Shown: piece by piece, positions 12,485 through 23,149 of the stretch
Layout: each line of letters opens with the position of its first letter
How positions within the stretch are numbered: position 1 is the stretch's first letter
Assembly: GCA_965153355.1 (NCBI GenBank)
Contig: OZ231127.1
Span: forward strand, 17,670,001-17,734,000
Direction: 5' to 3'
DNA: 64,000 nucleotides
Source: Flaccisagitta enflata
Lineage: Eukaryota > Chaetognatha > Sagittoidea > Aphragmophora
The notes under the pieces: model-generated
What the model was told of the DNA's origin: nothing
What the model saw: only the letters and a program-made list of their open reading frames with translations
The model's database searches: none
Made by a program: the position numbers and the translations under genes

Positions 12485-12975
12485 ACCGACTTGCGATATC
12501 TACTTGCGATATCGACTTGCGATATCGACTTGCGATACCGACTTGCGATACCGACTTGCGATACCGACTTGCGATACCGACTTGCGATACCGACTTGCGA
12601 TACCGACTTGCGATACCGACTTGCGATACCGACTTGCGATACCGACTTGCGATACCGACTTGCGATACCAACTTTTGACACTGACTAGTGACAGGCTTTA
12701 ATGTACACACATTGAACATATTTGTCACCAACACATTTCAATCTTGCGATACCATCTTATTTTTGATACAACTTTTGACACTGACTAGTGACAGGCTTAA
12801 GAAATGCTGAAAACTCAATTTTACTACGATACCGACTTGCGATACCGACTTGCGATACCGACTTGCGATACCGACTTGCGATACCGACTTGCGATACCGA
12901 CCTTGCGATAACGACCTTGCGACAACAACTTGCGATAACAACTTGCGATAACAACTTGCGATAACAACTTTTGAC
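12485..12975. repeat. Two 13-bp arrays (GACTTGCGATACC) with conserved terminal block
   Basis: The first array, 12,487-12,668, has about 14 units of GACTTGCGATACC. The second, 12,828-12,968, passes into a GACAACAACTTGC-like variant. Each run, and a lone stub at 12,767, ends with the same block, ACTTTTGACACTGACTAGTG then ACAGGCTT. The block therefore marks a defined array end. The 13-bp frame is open in several phases, which explains the local open frames. Confidence 0.93.
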
Positions 12976-13124
12976 ACTGACTAGTGACAGGCTTAAATGC
13001 TGGCTTTCAATTCGTTAGTCCCTTGAAATCTGTTTGAGCGAGATCAAACTATGTTGTTGGCAAAAACCACTTATATTTAAGAACATACTAGGCTCTAACA
13101 AAAAATTATGTTCTAATAAAATAA

Positions 13125-13268
13125 CAAGGCCAAATGTACAACAAGTCTGTCACCGATGGTTGGGCAGGGGCCGTTATGCATAAGCCGCTCAAAATTCAAA
13201 TACCTATTACGTACTGACGTACCAATCAACACGGCAAGGTGTAGTCGTGTGTCCGTGACTAAAAAGTT
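13125..13268 (+). repeat. Hairpin-ended dispersed repeat, degenerate
   Basis: GGTTGGGCAGGGGCCG, a TGACGTACCAATC tract and GTAGTCGTGTGTCCGTGACT-AAAAA mark a diverged full copy. Confidence 0.65.
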
Positions 13269-13617
13269 AACCCTAATCTTCTGGTGCCAAACATGACAAA
13301 GATAAAGACATGGCAAAAATAGGACAGACTGACCAACCAACGGGACAATATCTAAACAAGGCCAAGTTATGGCCAATAAGAGTGCCTTGCTTGGTTAAGA
13401 ATTTGTGAGTGAAAGTGAAAGTGAATAAATGGTGATAGGATTGGATACAGGAACCAGCTTGGTCTCATTTGAAAGATTATTTTAAGATGCAAATTCTGAA
13501 AAAAAATATCTCACTGCGACTAAAATTAGGTGAGTTATGACATTTTAAAGCTGTCTGTACCAAGATGGTAGATAAGATGGTGGACCTTGTGTCCATCTAT
13601 GCCTGAGGATATTGATC

Positions 13618-13935
13618 CAGGCCTGTATATTATTGAGTTTTTCCCCCCGGTGGGGGAGAAAAAATTAAAGGGTTTGGAGATGGGGAACAAAATCAAAGGG
13701 AGGAAAAGAAAAAAAAAGAGAATTTGAGGAAAATAAAACTTTAGACAGTACTAAATCATAAGAACTAGTTAGTAAAACACATATTAACACTATCTAAACC
13801 TTAACTACACTGTTTTAATGCTTTATGGGGAAGAAAACCATAGATTTTGACACACGACGCGTCGTGTGGAAGAAAATCAAAGGCAAGGGGGGGGGGGGAA
13901 AGAAATCAAAAGCGACTCAATTATATACACCCCTG
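13618..13935. mobile_element. hAT-type MITE with 8-bp target duplication
   Basis: The 318-bp element has terminal inverted repeats beginning CAGGCCTGTATATTATTGAG on the left and, on the right, the reverse complement of CAGGGGTGTATATAATTGAG. It is flanked on both sides by the identical 8-mer TATTGATC (13,610-13,617 and 13,936-13,943). CAGGG-like ends with 8-bp duplications are diagnostic of the hAT superfamily. The interior is purine-rich (GGGGAA, AAATCAAAGG) and has no transposase. Related copies lie at 23,150-23,402, 33,156-33,429 and 38,750-39,017. Confidence 0.9.
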
Positions 13936-13943
13936 TATTGATC

Positions 13944-14444
13944 ACAAATTTTTGATTAGCCATGACACGTTGTCAAGATTCTGTGGTACCATCCAGCGAC
14001 GAGCCACTTGACATGATCTCACTTATGTTCTGACGCTAGGCTTTGTCCTAATTAACCAAGTATGAGCTAAAAGAAGAAAAAGCAGAAGAAGGTCCCCCAG
14101 TCGCAAATGGTTAGACCGGGGCTGATAAGCAAAACTGCTTACATATCAAAACACTAAAAAATTAAAGAGATGCTTCAAAGTTGGAGTATGTTTGGCGGTA
14201 AAGTCTGCATTGACAAACCTTTTAACAAAAATGTTAATAACTGACTGGATAGACAAAGCGGGTTGAAGCATTGCGTGCTTGCGACTTAAGTGTTCACAGT
14301 CAAATCAATAATTCCTCATTCAAGAACCTTATTCATAGGAACATCAAGGCTTGAGATTGCCCCAAGAACATCATCGTTTTTTTTATCACTTGCTATTTCT
14401 ATCTCTTTGGGAGGCCTTGACCAAAAAATGATGTTCTTATAATA
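13944..14444. other. Interval with no recognised gene
   Basis: Unique-looking sequence with a stub of the dispersed repeat near 14,100-14,290 (GGTTAGACCGGGGCTGATAAG and GCGTGCTTGCGACTT). I see no supported exon. Confidence 0.5.
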
Positions 14445-14585
14445 AACAAGGCCGGATACATGGCAATCCAGTCGCGGACAGTTGGGCAGGAGTAGTAATG
14501 CAAACACTGTTCGCAATTTTAGAAATATTTTGGACATTTTGACGGACCGATGACACGGCAAGGTGTAGTCGCGTGTCCGCGACCA
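14445..14585 (+). repeat. Hairpin-ended dispersed repeat
   Basis: Runs from AACAAGGCCGGATACATGGC through AGTCGCGGACAGTTGGGCAG, a TTTTGACGGACCGATG tract, to AGTCGCGTGTCCGCGACCAA. It represents the GCGGACAGTTGGGCAGGAGC subfamily with a shorter middle. Confidence 0.85.
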
Positions 14586-14699
14586 ATAAAAAAGTATAAA
14601 CTTGTTAACTCGTAAGGAAGTTGTTCACAATTCGACTGCTTTGAGAGGGTAAACAGCCACTTCATAGAGCTGATGCACTTTGACCTAATTGCAATAAGA

Positions 14700-14812
14700 C
14701 TCCATGTTAGGCAGGAGCAGTAACATGAAAACCGCTAGGAATTTAAAAATGTGATGGACCGACGGACCGACCGACATGGCAAGGTGTAGAGTCGCGTTTC
14801 CACGACTAAAAA
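14700..14812 (+). repeat. Hairpin-ended dispersed repeat, 5' truncated
   Basis: GGCAGGAGCAGTAACATG, a GGACCGACGGACCGACC tract and a terminal AGTCGCGTTTCCACGACT hairpin with AAAAAT. Confidence 0.8.
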
Positions 14813-14816
14813 TAAA

Positions 14817-15014
14817 ATGGACATTCCTGGGCTGATAAAGAGCCGCCGAAAAATTATCCAGTTCAACGGTCGAAACTGTTTTGCTGGGGCCGGGGAGTCT
14901 TACGGAGTAAACCATGATTTGCAGCAGATTGCTGCTGATAGATTACATTGGGGACTACGAGTCCTCCAATGGACTAAGATATTGAATCGTTTGTTCAGCC
15001 GTGGTACGTCATAA
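14817..15014 (+). CDS. Unassigned 65-codon open frame
   Basis: An ATG-initiated frame begins within a few bases of the end of the hairpin repeat and closes at TAA (14,817-15,014). The peptide starts MDIPGLIKSRRKIIQFNGRN and has a mixed, protein-like composition without repeats, unlike most frames here. I recognise no domain, and I see no splice junction or promoter. It could be a small exon or chance; the overlapping minus frame is equally unassigned. Confidence 0.2.
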   Translation: MDIPGLIKSRRKIIQFNGRNCFAGAGESYGVNHDLQQIAADRLHWGLRVLQWTKILNRLFSRGTS

Positions 15015-15092
15015 AACTTTGTGAGTTTGGCGGTACCTTACCGCCGGCGACGAGCCTCCTTAGTTCATCAAAATTTCCTAAATGGAGTCACT

Positions 15093-15262
15093 TTTTTGTT
15101 GCGTGCTACGCGACTTCACCCCGCTATGTCGGTCCGTTGGTCGGCTGGCGTTTTCGAGCTTTTCAAGCATACGGCTCCTGCCCAGATACCCTAGTGACCT
15201 TCTCCAGCACTGCTCCTGCCCACCCGCACGCGACTAGGGTAGCCGTGTATCCGGCCTTGTTA
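15093..15262 (-). repeat. Hairpin-ended dispersed repeat
   Basis: Minus-strand copy ending in GTCGCGTAGCACGCAAC near 15,098-15,115 and starting at AACAAGGCCGGATACACGGC near 15,262. The middle part is shortened. Confidence 0.85.
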
Positions 15263-15304
15263 TATTCTGAATGTTGCTGTTGATAGCTGAGATGCTGGGC
15301 TACG

Positions 15305-15505
15305 TGGACCTCGCTTCCCAAGAGGATACATGGTCCTCTTTTGTCAAGAGAATACACGGTCCTCTTTTGTCAAGAGGATACACGGTCCTCGTATGTCAAG
15401 AGGATACACGGTCCTCGTATGTCAAGAGGATAGACAGTCCTTGTATGTCAAGAGGAAAGACATTCCTCGATTGTCAAGAGGATAGACAGTCCTCGTTTGT
15501 CGCTT
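15305..15505. repeat. 26-bp minisatellite related to the left-edge array
   Basis: About seven copies of a 26-bp unit with core AAGAGGATACACGGTCCTCG. It is the 22-bp unit of 1-378 with a four-base insertion between the GAGGA and TCCTC dyad halves. Confidence 0.9.
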
Positions 15506-15591
15506 ATGTTGTTTTAGACCACTACAGATGAACTACTTGATCAACTTCAAGACAGAAATTTTAAACTCTGTTCTTTCCACATGTTTTTTGG

Positions 15592-15617
15592 CCACATCGA
15601 GTTATTTCTCGATGTGG
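15592..15617. repeat. Perfect 10-bp stem hairpin
   Basis: CCACATCGAG and CTCGATGTGG flank a six-base loop. It lies just upstream of the minisatellite-slot element and has no assigned function. Confidence 0.6.
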
Positions 15618-15629
15618 TCGTTTGTTGTG

Positions 15630-16640
15630 TCAACCCTCAAAAACTTGAGAACCAGTACTCAGATGTTGATAAAACTTGGTCAGTGTTATTTTTAGGGCAT
15701 TACTAACCTGTGTACCAACTTTCAACAACATCGATAAATATTCAATACCCTTTGCCTATTATTTTTGTAGTAATATAAATTCCTGGACTTGTGCAATTTA
15801 CATAATGGAAGGGTAGTAAAGGTTCTTCAATGTTGTTCAAACTTGTTGTGAAGGTTCATTGCATCAATTAAAGCTCCCCTGCAAGATTTCAGTAAATTCT
15901 GAGTATTGGTTAAGAAAATATAAGGGTATTTATGATGTATCTAGTCTAGTAACATTATTTCCTGGACTTGAAAATTTTATTGAAAATTTTTTTTTCTGAA
16001 ATTTTTTTTTTTTAATTTTTTTTTAAATTTTATATTTGAAAATTTTTGAAAATTTTAGATTTTTAAGTACTGGTATTATTTTTTTGAAAAGGTGCAGTTT
16101 AATTTTTTTTAAACAATCACTATTCATTGTTGTACTTCCAGGTATGCCATCATGGGCTTCTAGGAAGTACCATGCCATCATGGACTTAGGTGCTTGGGTC
16201 TGATCAAGTAGCAGTCAATGGCGTCAGTTGGGTCTGATCAGTGGCCGGGTTAATGGTAGCCGAGTAGGTAGCTGGGTCTGATCAAAGGAAACCGGTCTGA
16301 TCGAGAAGCAGTCACAGTCAAAGTAGCTGGGTCTGGAGTAGTAGCGGTCTTTGGGTGAGTAGCCAGGTCTGAGGTAGTGGCAGGTCTGAGTGAATATTGG
16401 TCTGATGGTGTGGGTCTGATCGAGTAGCCGGGTCTGATCGAGGTAAGCCTGGTTTATTTCTTTAGTAACCACGGTAGGGCATGAAGTTTTTTCAGCTTTT
16501 GTTTTTTGGTATACAAATGAGATATCAGTGAACAGCCCCTGCAAAGTTTTTTTTTTTTTGAAAAAAATTTTGGAAAAAAGTTTTTTTTTTCCTTTTTCGA
16601 ACGGCCAAAAATCGTCCCAGACCCACGAAAATTAAATATA
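15630..16640 (+). repeat. Minisatellite-slot element, copy 1
   Basis: The left block (15,655-16,000) is homologous to 41,290-41,480: shared words include TCAGTGTTATTTTTA, TGTGTACCAACTTTCA and TTTTGTAGTAATAT. Next come the motif GCCATCATGG (16,144; 41,952 in copy 2), a degenerate array of about 25 bp built on GGGTCTGATCGAGTAGC (16,190-16,450), and a T-rich TTTTTGAAAAAAATTTT tail. Copy 2 has the same order but a wholly different 19-bp array in the slot. Confidence 0.75.
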
Positions 16641-17660
16641 ACATTCATCACGTGTTTGACTAACACCATCTCGAATTGCAGCTCCAAACTCGGCCGCCAA
16701 CCCCCTCGTCCAGAGCTTCAATCGCGAATTCGACAACCGCCGCCGAAGACCCCGTCATAAACGTCTCTCAAACGAGCAGTTTTCATCCGATTCCCTTCAA
16801 AATTGAAAGGAAGCATCTTCAAATGATAGACTAACACCATTACGACCGGCATTACTCAACTCCTTCGCCAACTGCTTCAAACACGTCTCTAAACTCGAAG
16901 GTTCGACAACCGCCGCCGCCTACGACGACTACTCTTTCTCAGACGATCAAATTCGATGAAACGCGAGAATAATGTGAACTAGGGTCGACTACAACAAATT
17001 CTGAACAGTCACTAGCCGTTTTCATTCGCCAAACACCTCGTCAGCGCAACCAAAACCGCGTCGACGACGATCGAACCAAGCCACAGCTTTGACAACGAGC
17101 TACCGCCAAACCAATGAAGATATTTTGATAAAAATTTTATCAGAGAAAAAAGTTATCGAGGAGAAGCTGTTTCAAATTTCAGCTCAATCGGACAACTACA
17201 AGAGCGCATGCGAGCCACAGCATCCGTTTTAATTGGCGTCGACAATCCTCCGCTGCCGCCGCCGCAACTTCGCAAGAGGATTAAAGACAAACCGCTTTGA
17301 GCAGCTCAACGAAACTCGATACGCAACTAGTCGGCACCAAGGACTACCTCCAGTTACAATATTATTATCCTACGACGTCTACAGCCGCCGTAACAGCCGC
17401 CGTCGTCGACGTCGTCGAGCCGCCAACGAACCGCTGCAGTCAATCGTGGATCAGCAGCGTAATTCTTTCGCAAAGTCCACAAAAATTGTATGACAGCTCG
17501 ATCTCGACGTCGTCCATCGAACCCAAACATCATTTTACTCTCATCTCTCCGTCGACATCGTCACCAGCCGCCATCTCAGCCCCAAGTGGTACCCCAAAAC
17601 TTCAACAGCCCCTAGCTCCCAAACGGCTTGTCAGAGAGAAAAACCGCTGGCTGATTTGAG
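16640..17660 (+). other. GC-rich block with unassigned open frame (17,297-17,659)
   Basis: Composition changes sharply to GC-rich, with many CGCCGCCG and TCGACGACG words. The longest frame, 17,297-17,659, gives 120 residues rich in Ser, Thr, Pro and Ala (STSSIEPKHHFTLISPSTSS) but has no ATG. An in-frame stop and frame change separate it from the preceding proline-rich stretch PPLPPPQLRKRIKDKP. The words ATTTCAGCTCAATCGGACAA here and ATTTCAGCCCCATCGGACAA at 37,888 suggest kinship with the GC-rich block of the large inverted-repeat arms. It may be a decayed gene fragment or part of a repeat family, and I cannot name it. Confidence 0.3.
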
Positions 17661-18244
17661 GTATATAGGGGTTGCTCATTCCGTTGATATGCAGCTTCAT
17701 ATACTTCTTCTATCATCACTATTAAATTACCACGAATTTAGCAGCAACAACATGCAAATGAGGTCAAACCTCAAAATCTGCTTTTAAGCTCGATTCTCAT
17801 CGATATCATTGGTAGAATAAACACCAATAAGTGTTAATGTGTTTCTCTTTTGGTCTACACACATGCGTGTAACAGCAACAGCCATTTTATCAACGACTTC
17901 TATACATGAATACATGTAAAGTTCTTCAAACTCTGCTCTAGAGACCTCCTGCTTTTTATCTCATTGGGCCAAAGGCCGTTGTCCTTGACACTTATACTGT
18001 TAAAGACTTGTGTTGCAATCTGCCCCAAAAGAGGCAGCCTTTTAACTACATACTTAGTAGCTATAAAATACCTACAAAAGTCTAGTTTTTATTATATGAG
18101 CATTTCAACTCGTTTAGGATTTTCATTTAATTATGTAGTCATGATATGATATCATGATATGTCAATTTGTGATCACGTAGGAACGAGCAGTGTGGGTTAC
18201 ATCACTCTTGGCTTATAATGGGCTTGTTTTAAGTGCAAGGTCGC
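17661..18244. other. AT-rich interval, no gene seen
   Basis: Low-GC sequence with short open frames only. The words CATGATATGATATCATGATATG near 18,140-18,160 form a small dyad cluster. Nothing else is supported. Confidence 0.5.
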
Positions 18245-18415
18245 ATACATGTCCACACAGATGATACCAACAGATGATGCAGACAGATGATATTGACAGA
18301 CGATACTATCAGATGATACTGACAGATAATGAGTGAGAACAGACTGACAAATCCCGAGCCCCATTCTCCGTTGTACTCGGTCAAAGAGAACTGACTGCCA
18401 AACCCCAGATAAAGT
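18245..18415. repeat. 13-bp GATGATA array plus conserved flanking block, copy 2
   Basis: Degenerate GACAGATGATACT units (18,255-18,330) precede the same block seen at 450-545 (GAGCCCCATTCT ... GTCAAAGAGAACTGACTGCC). Confidence 0.75.
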
Positions 18416-18764
18416 TGAATTATTCATTACACTTTTTATTTTTTATAAGAACATTTTTTGGCCGAAGCCTTCAAAAGAGATGAAGATAGCTACTAATGAA
18501 ATAACTACATTGTTCTAAATTTTGAGGCAATTTCAAGCCTTGATGTTCTTATAAACAAGGTTCTTATAAAAAAAAAAGTGTAGTGATACCGTTTGGAAGT
18601 TACTGTTGTTACCGTTTAAAGGCTCATTGCCGGTGACTACCGCCAAACTTCATTTAACTTCAAGATCATTCTGTCTTCATACTAATGTCTGCATATTGGT
18701 AAAATTGCTGCAAATTTAAGTCATAGTATAAACTTGAACAGGGGAGGGTAGGCACTCAAGATAA

Positions 18765-18865
18765 GGCTGGATACACAGCACAGTCGCGGACAGTTGGGCA
18801 GGAGCCGTAATGCATAGGCAGCTTGCAATTAAATGTTACGAACGGACGGACCAACACAGCAAGGA
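18765..18865 (+). repeat. Hairpin-ended dispersed repeat, 3' truncated
   Basis: AAGGCTGGATACACAGC, AGTCGCGGACAGTTGGGCAG and GAACGGACGGACCAACAC are present. The terminal hairpin is missing, although a diverged AAGTCGCGCGTACGCAACT lies at 18,932-18,950. Confidence 0.7.
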
Positions 18866-19239
18866 TCATGAATAAATCAATTTCTATTTTGTGTTGATAT
18901 GAAATGATTTGTTTTGAGGACAAATTGAATCAAAGTCGCGCGTACGCAACTCCTAACGTCATTCCGTCAGTAAAATTTTGGATTTAAGTTATGTTGTTCA
19001 TTGGCAGTCTACTTTTACCGCTGAACCCCCGCAAACTTCCTTGATGCACCTAGTCTTGATCAGTTATTCGGACTGATCATAGTTTTAGGAGACTGTAATT
19101 CAGCTTTTTCAGCACGTTTCAGTTTTTCAGTGTTTTCTTTGCTAGTTGACGTCGATACCGTTAAGAGGCTCGTCGCCGGCGGGCACCGCTGAAATCACAT
19201 CCAACTTGACATCGAGTCATAGCTGAACCATTTCCTTTA

Positions 19240-19440
19240 AAAACATTTTTTTTTTTAATGCGTGCATGACCTCTACAACTTCTTTTTTTGTCCAGTCGGT
19301 GAGTGGTCCCCATTTACTTTTTTATGATTTTTTATTTTCTCATATACCTAAATGATCTATTGACCTCAAACCAAGCTGTCACCACACACACACATGACCC
19401 ACGGTAGCTGTGTATCGGCGCCCCTTATTCCTTATCGGAC
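19240..19440 (-). repeat. Hairpin-ended dispersed repeat, degenerate
   Basis: Reversed copy with GTCCAGTCGGTGAGTGGTCC, TGACCTCAAAC and a CACGGTAGCTGTGTATCGG end. The middle carries a short CA microsatellite. Confidence 0.6.
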
Positions 19441-19924
19441 ATGCCTTTCCTATGAGCTGTCTGTCCCGTTAATCCGTCGATCGTCACAGATAGCAAATTC
19501 AGAAAAGTAGGAAATGAAACGTTGAATCATTTTATGCATGTTTGAAGTGTGTGGGGGGTGGTTTGGGGTGTAGATGGGTGTTGGATGCCACTGCCCACCC
19601 GTCCGCAACGATATTTTGACCCCGTGTCACTTGTTCTTACATAAGCAATAATAAAATCTATCCATAACTGATAAAATTTATTAGTCCCTTGAAATCTGTT
19701 ATAGCGGAGGTGCGACGCGTGGATCGTTGAACAAATGTGTTACCCGACCGACAGACTAACCAACCATCGGACACAGCCAGTTATAGAGGTGCTTTGTCGC
19801 ACCTAAACAGCAACATTTAAAAAGTTATATGATATTGATCGAGTTTAAACGGAGGATGAATGAAATACTACAAATTTATGTACAATCCAGAAATTAAGAA
19901 CACTTGTAAGAGAATTAACAAGGC
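19441..19924. other. Interval with repeat stubs only
   Basis: Includes a GGGGTGGTTTGGGGTGTAGA tract followed by CACTGCCCACCCGTCCGC (reversed 5' box), and the TTAGTCCCTTGAAATCTG motif that often follows the hairpin repeats. No gene is supported. Confidence 0.5.
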
Positions 19925-20095
19925 CAACAGCTCTTAGGTCGCGTGCGGTCGTCAAGACAAAGTCAAAATGTAAAATGACTTAAAATGATGTAAAACGACA
20001 TAAAACGGCAAAAAAAAGTTAAGCGTTACGGACAAACAGATGGACCGACGGACCGACAGACAGAGCAGGTCAGAGTCGCGTGCATGCGACTAAAA
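19925..20095 (+). repeat. Hairpin-ended dispersed repeat
   Basis: AACAAGGCC start, GGTCGCGTGCGGTCG, a middle of AAAATGACTTAAAATGATG-type words, a GGACCGACGGACCGACAGAC tract and the perfect hairpin AGTCGCGTGCATGCGACT-AAAAAT. Confidence 0.85.
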
Positions 20096-20715
20096 ATGTC
20101 AAAAAATTCCGGAACACCCCAGCTTAGTTTAAAATATGTTAGAAAAAAGTGTGTCAATGAACTGGCGGACCAACAGAAGGTTCAACTTAATTGTTTCGGC
20201 GCCAAAAAACAAACAACAGATCAAGTGATGATGTAACTTATCTTCATAACGCCCATGATTAATTACCGAAAGTGGTGATGTTGGGCCGAAAAGCGCGCGG
20301 CTGATTATCTTAACTACCGTATCCAATCATAGTATTATCGTCACTCAATATTTTGAAAACGTTTGAGCTTCTTTGAAAAGTGCTTAGAATAGATGTCTCT
20401 CATGATATTGTTACAATTTATATATACAATTTATAAATTTTTTTGGACGCATTTTGAAGCTGTCATGCAACGTACGTGATAAATGGATGCACATGAAATT
20501 CACTAATGTGTCATTGACTTAGTACAATGATTGCGTGTCAAACGGCGGTCAAATTGACTTAGTTTGCGACCGCTGCAGATTCACTGCCATTCCTTTCAGA
20601 GATGTAGACTAGAGGATATTGAACTCGGCAATGGATTGTCAACGTTAGTGGCGACGGATTGTAAAATTTGATTGTCTTTCGTAAATTAAATTCATTCATT
20701 CATTCTTTCATTCAG
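20096..20715. other. Interval with no recognised gene
   Basis: Unique-looking sequence ending in a short (TTCA)n stretch at 20,690-20,715 that forms the pyrimidine-rich side of the next candidate exon. A 65-codon minus-strand frame (20,129-20,326) has no recognisable features. Confidence 0.45.
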
Positions 20716-21202
20716 GTGCTACTTTCACTTGCGAGGTCATGCGTAGCAAAATTTGCCGCCTCAGAGACATGACTCGGCCCGACAGTGAAAAACACGGAAA
20801 TTTCTCTCCCTGGCTATCAAGTTGCAGTCAACACGGCATCGGTTATCCATCGCCATCTGGCCATCAGGTAAGCTTTCTGCATGATTTTAATGAGTTGTAT
20901 TGAATCATTCATGAGCTTCTAAAGCCCTTTTCTGGCTACACAAAGATGCCAACGAGGCCATGTGGGATTTCCCATTTTCATGTCTGAGATAATAATGACC
21001 GAGAGAAAATAGACTTTATTTTGAATTTGTCCCACTTCTGTACGTCATCCGCCCCTGCCACCATCCATGGCTGGGGCTGTCAGTCTGATGATTTTTGCTC
21101 TTATTTTGCCGGTAACTGTTAATCACACTTGATTACCCTGTTTCTCTTTTGTCTTCATGTGACTATTTCGAGGTGTACACGCTGATGCCGCAGCTACGAT
21201 AG
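20716..21202 (+). CDS. Candidate 3' exon pair of an unassigned gene
   Basis: A 152-bp segment (20,716-20,867) lies between TTCATTCAG and GTAAGCTT and is open in one frame, encoding CEVMRSKICRLRDMTRPDSE and then FSPWLSSCSQHGIGYPSPSG. It ends on a complete codon. A pyrimidine-rich acceptor near 21,172 would start a 30-bp terminal exon, phase 0, reading VYTLMPQLR and a stop at 21,202. The phases match across a 305-bp intron. I recognise no family. Against it, the donor side also occurs in repeated segments at 26.3 and 26.8 kb, so it could be part of a repeat. No upstream exon is seen. Confidence 0.3.
20830..21090 (+). repeat. Repeated donor-side segment, copy 1
   Basis: The CATCAG-GTAAGCTTTC junction and about 220 bp after it (GAATCATTCATGAGCT, GGGATTTCCCATT, TCTGAGA) match the reverse complement of 26,080-26,330 and, more weakly, 26,580-26,860. 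Confidence 0.75.
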
Positions 21203-21360
21203 TCAAACACCTCCAACACCCCCTCGACGGCTTCCAAAGATCGTCCCCGACGGCGCCTCAAAAGATTTCAATTTTAGACGACTCTTGAGCAAAGAAACTT
21301 ACCACCGATTTCCTTCCAACTTGCAGAGCGACTGAGGTAGCCATGTATCCGGTCTTGTTA
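21203..21360. other. Open stretch cut by a hairpin repeat end
   Basis: From about 21,200 a frame reads DSQTPPTPPRRLPKIVPDGA and then FNFRRLLSKETYHRFPSNLQ, protein-like and proline-rich. It runs straight into a reversed 5' end of the hairpin repeat (GAGGTAGCCATGTATCCGG at 21,333-21,352). It may be a gene fragment interrupted by insertion. No start or splice support. Confidence 0.25.
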
Positions 21361-21814
21361 TCCAAAGATGTTTGGTTCATTGGATGTTTTTTTATCATTT
21401 TTATCATAACAACCAATCAACATTTTTTTTATCTTTTTATTTTTTCTGTCATTTTGAGTCATTTTAGGTCTTTGAAGTCAATCTTAGAGGAAAGAGAACC
21501 TAATCAACAGCCCCCCCCTCAAAAAAAAAAAAAAGATTTGAGTTCATGCAAAGTCATAGAAAAGTTCTCTATCAGAGGGATATGACTCAAAATCATGCAT
21601 ACAGATAAACAACAACCAAAATTTGGTCCTGGAACCTCTAACTTATTAGACCTAAGTCGCGTGCGTCGGCATTTTCAAGAACAGTGAGGCAGACAGACAA
21701 ACATTTTTTTTTTCAAAAGGCATATCAAACAGCTATTTACTACTCCAAGCTTCTTCCCCACTATTCAGACATGAAAAACGCCATAAAAAGCCTTTAAAAC
21801 GACTTTGTTACGGA

Positions 21815-21898
21815 CCAACGGACTAACCGAGAGACCGACTGATAGACCAACCAACTAACAAAGTGGCTTATAGAGTCGCGTAGCATGCGACTAAAAAT
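21815..21898 (+). repeat. Hairpin-ended dispersed repeat, 3' half
   Basis: GGACCAACGGACTAACC tract, GGCTTATAGAGTCGCGTAGC and the complementary GCGACT-AAAAAT end. A 5' stub with AAGTCGCGTGCGTCGGC lies at 21,653-21,672. Confidence 0.8.
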
Positions 21899-22094
21899 TA
21901 CAGCCCCCCCCCCATATCCCATAGAAAAAGTAAAGGAGGGTTTTTTTGCCCAGGTTTTATTATGAGAAAGGTAGCTGGTGGTGGCGGCAATTCATAGGGG
22001 TTCCAGGGCTAAATTTTTTTCATGTACCATCTATAATCATGATTTTAAGCCATATCCCTTCGATAGTGAACTTATCTATGACACCGTATTAATT

Positions 22095-22480
22095 GTTGTT
22101 AGGCTATTAAGATAGCAGTGTTAATAACAGTGTTAGGCTATTAATATAGCAGTGTTAATAACAGTGTTAGGCTATTAATATAGCACTGTTGATAACAGTG
22201 TTAACAAGTGTTAGTAATAGTAACAGTGTCGATAAGTGTCAATAAGTGTCAATAAGCGTTACTCCCCAGTCCTTCACAGCATTCCTCCGTCAGTTACGAC
22301 GTCAATCTTAATCAGTTACAATGTTATTCCTCCGTCAGTTACCATATCACCCCTCCATCAGTTACCATTTAATTCATCCATCAGGTACCAATTCATCCCT
22401 CTGTCAGTTACCAATTTATCCCTCCGTCAGTTACGTCGTCATTATTTTGTCAATTTTTGCATCATTCCCCGTCAAGCATA
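22095..22480. repeat. 34-bp tandem repeat followed by degenerate 24-bp repeat
   Basis: Three copies of a 34-bp unit (GGCTATTAATATAGCAGTG core, itself a dyad GCTATTAATATAGC) at 22,098-22,205. From 22,262 to 22,450 a degenerate repeat based on CCTCCGTCAGTTACC follows. Confidence 0.8.
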
Positions 22481-23149
22481 ACGTCATTGCTCTCTAAAAA
22501 ATGACAGCATTCCTCCCTCATTAAGTCATTCCTATTAACGATAACCCCGGAAAGAAGCGAATTTTGGGGTTATGCATGTTGCTGCTTGTAAGGGAAGGAC
22601 AAGACTACAAATGTACCATAGGGCATTGTTCTTGAATGTTTTGTTCGGACATGGCGCGTTATCAAAGTCAGCGCAAATGCGGCGGCGATCGCCGAGTTCG
22701 TACCCCTGACGGTTTTGTCGATATCTCGGGAATGGAGACGAATTTTGGAAATCCGCAAAATCACATGCTTATAAAATAAAGTTAGGACTACTACCATGCC
22801 AAGGATAGTTTAGAACATTTTATTACGCCTTGGTGTCGAATCTCTTTTGTAAGTTCACGACGGGCAATGATTGCGTGGATATCATGACACAATGGTTACG
22901 TGGATATCTCGGCAATGGTTACCGTAAGATATCGACGTAATTTAAGTGGATATCACCAAACATGAGAACGGTATGTTGGCAATCTCTGCAGAAATACGCA
23001 TGTGGTGAAGTGAGAATGCATATCAAGAAGCATTGTTCTCAAATATTTTAATTAAACAATGTTGTGATTATCAAGAATTGGCCTGAAGTTAGGCAGGTAG
23101 TACCGTGTTCAAACCCTGACATGTTTCCTCAATATCTTGGGAACAGGAA
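22481..23149. other. Interval with no recognised gene
   Basis: Contains repeated TGGATATC words near 22,870-22,955 (GTGGATATCATGACAC, GTGGATATCTCGGCAATGG), a weak short tandem repeat. No exon supported. Confidence 0.45.

Noticed and set aside
12354-12977. Frames of 65-126 codons with CRK/YRKSVSQVGIAS repeats
   Set aside because: Translations of the 13-bp array and its cap; same peptide period in several phases.
16224-16544. 106-codon minus frame with repeated RPSYF/IRPVSFDQT segments
   Set aside because: It is a translation of the degenerate GGGTCTGATC array in the minisatellite slot.
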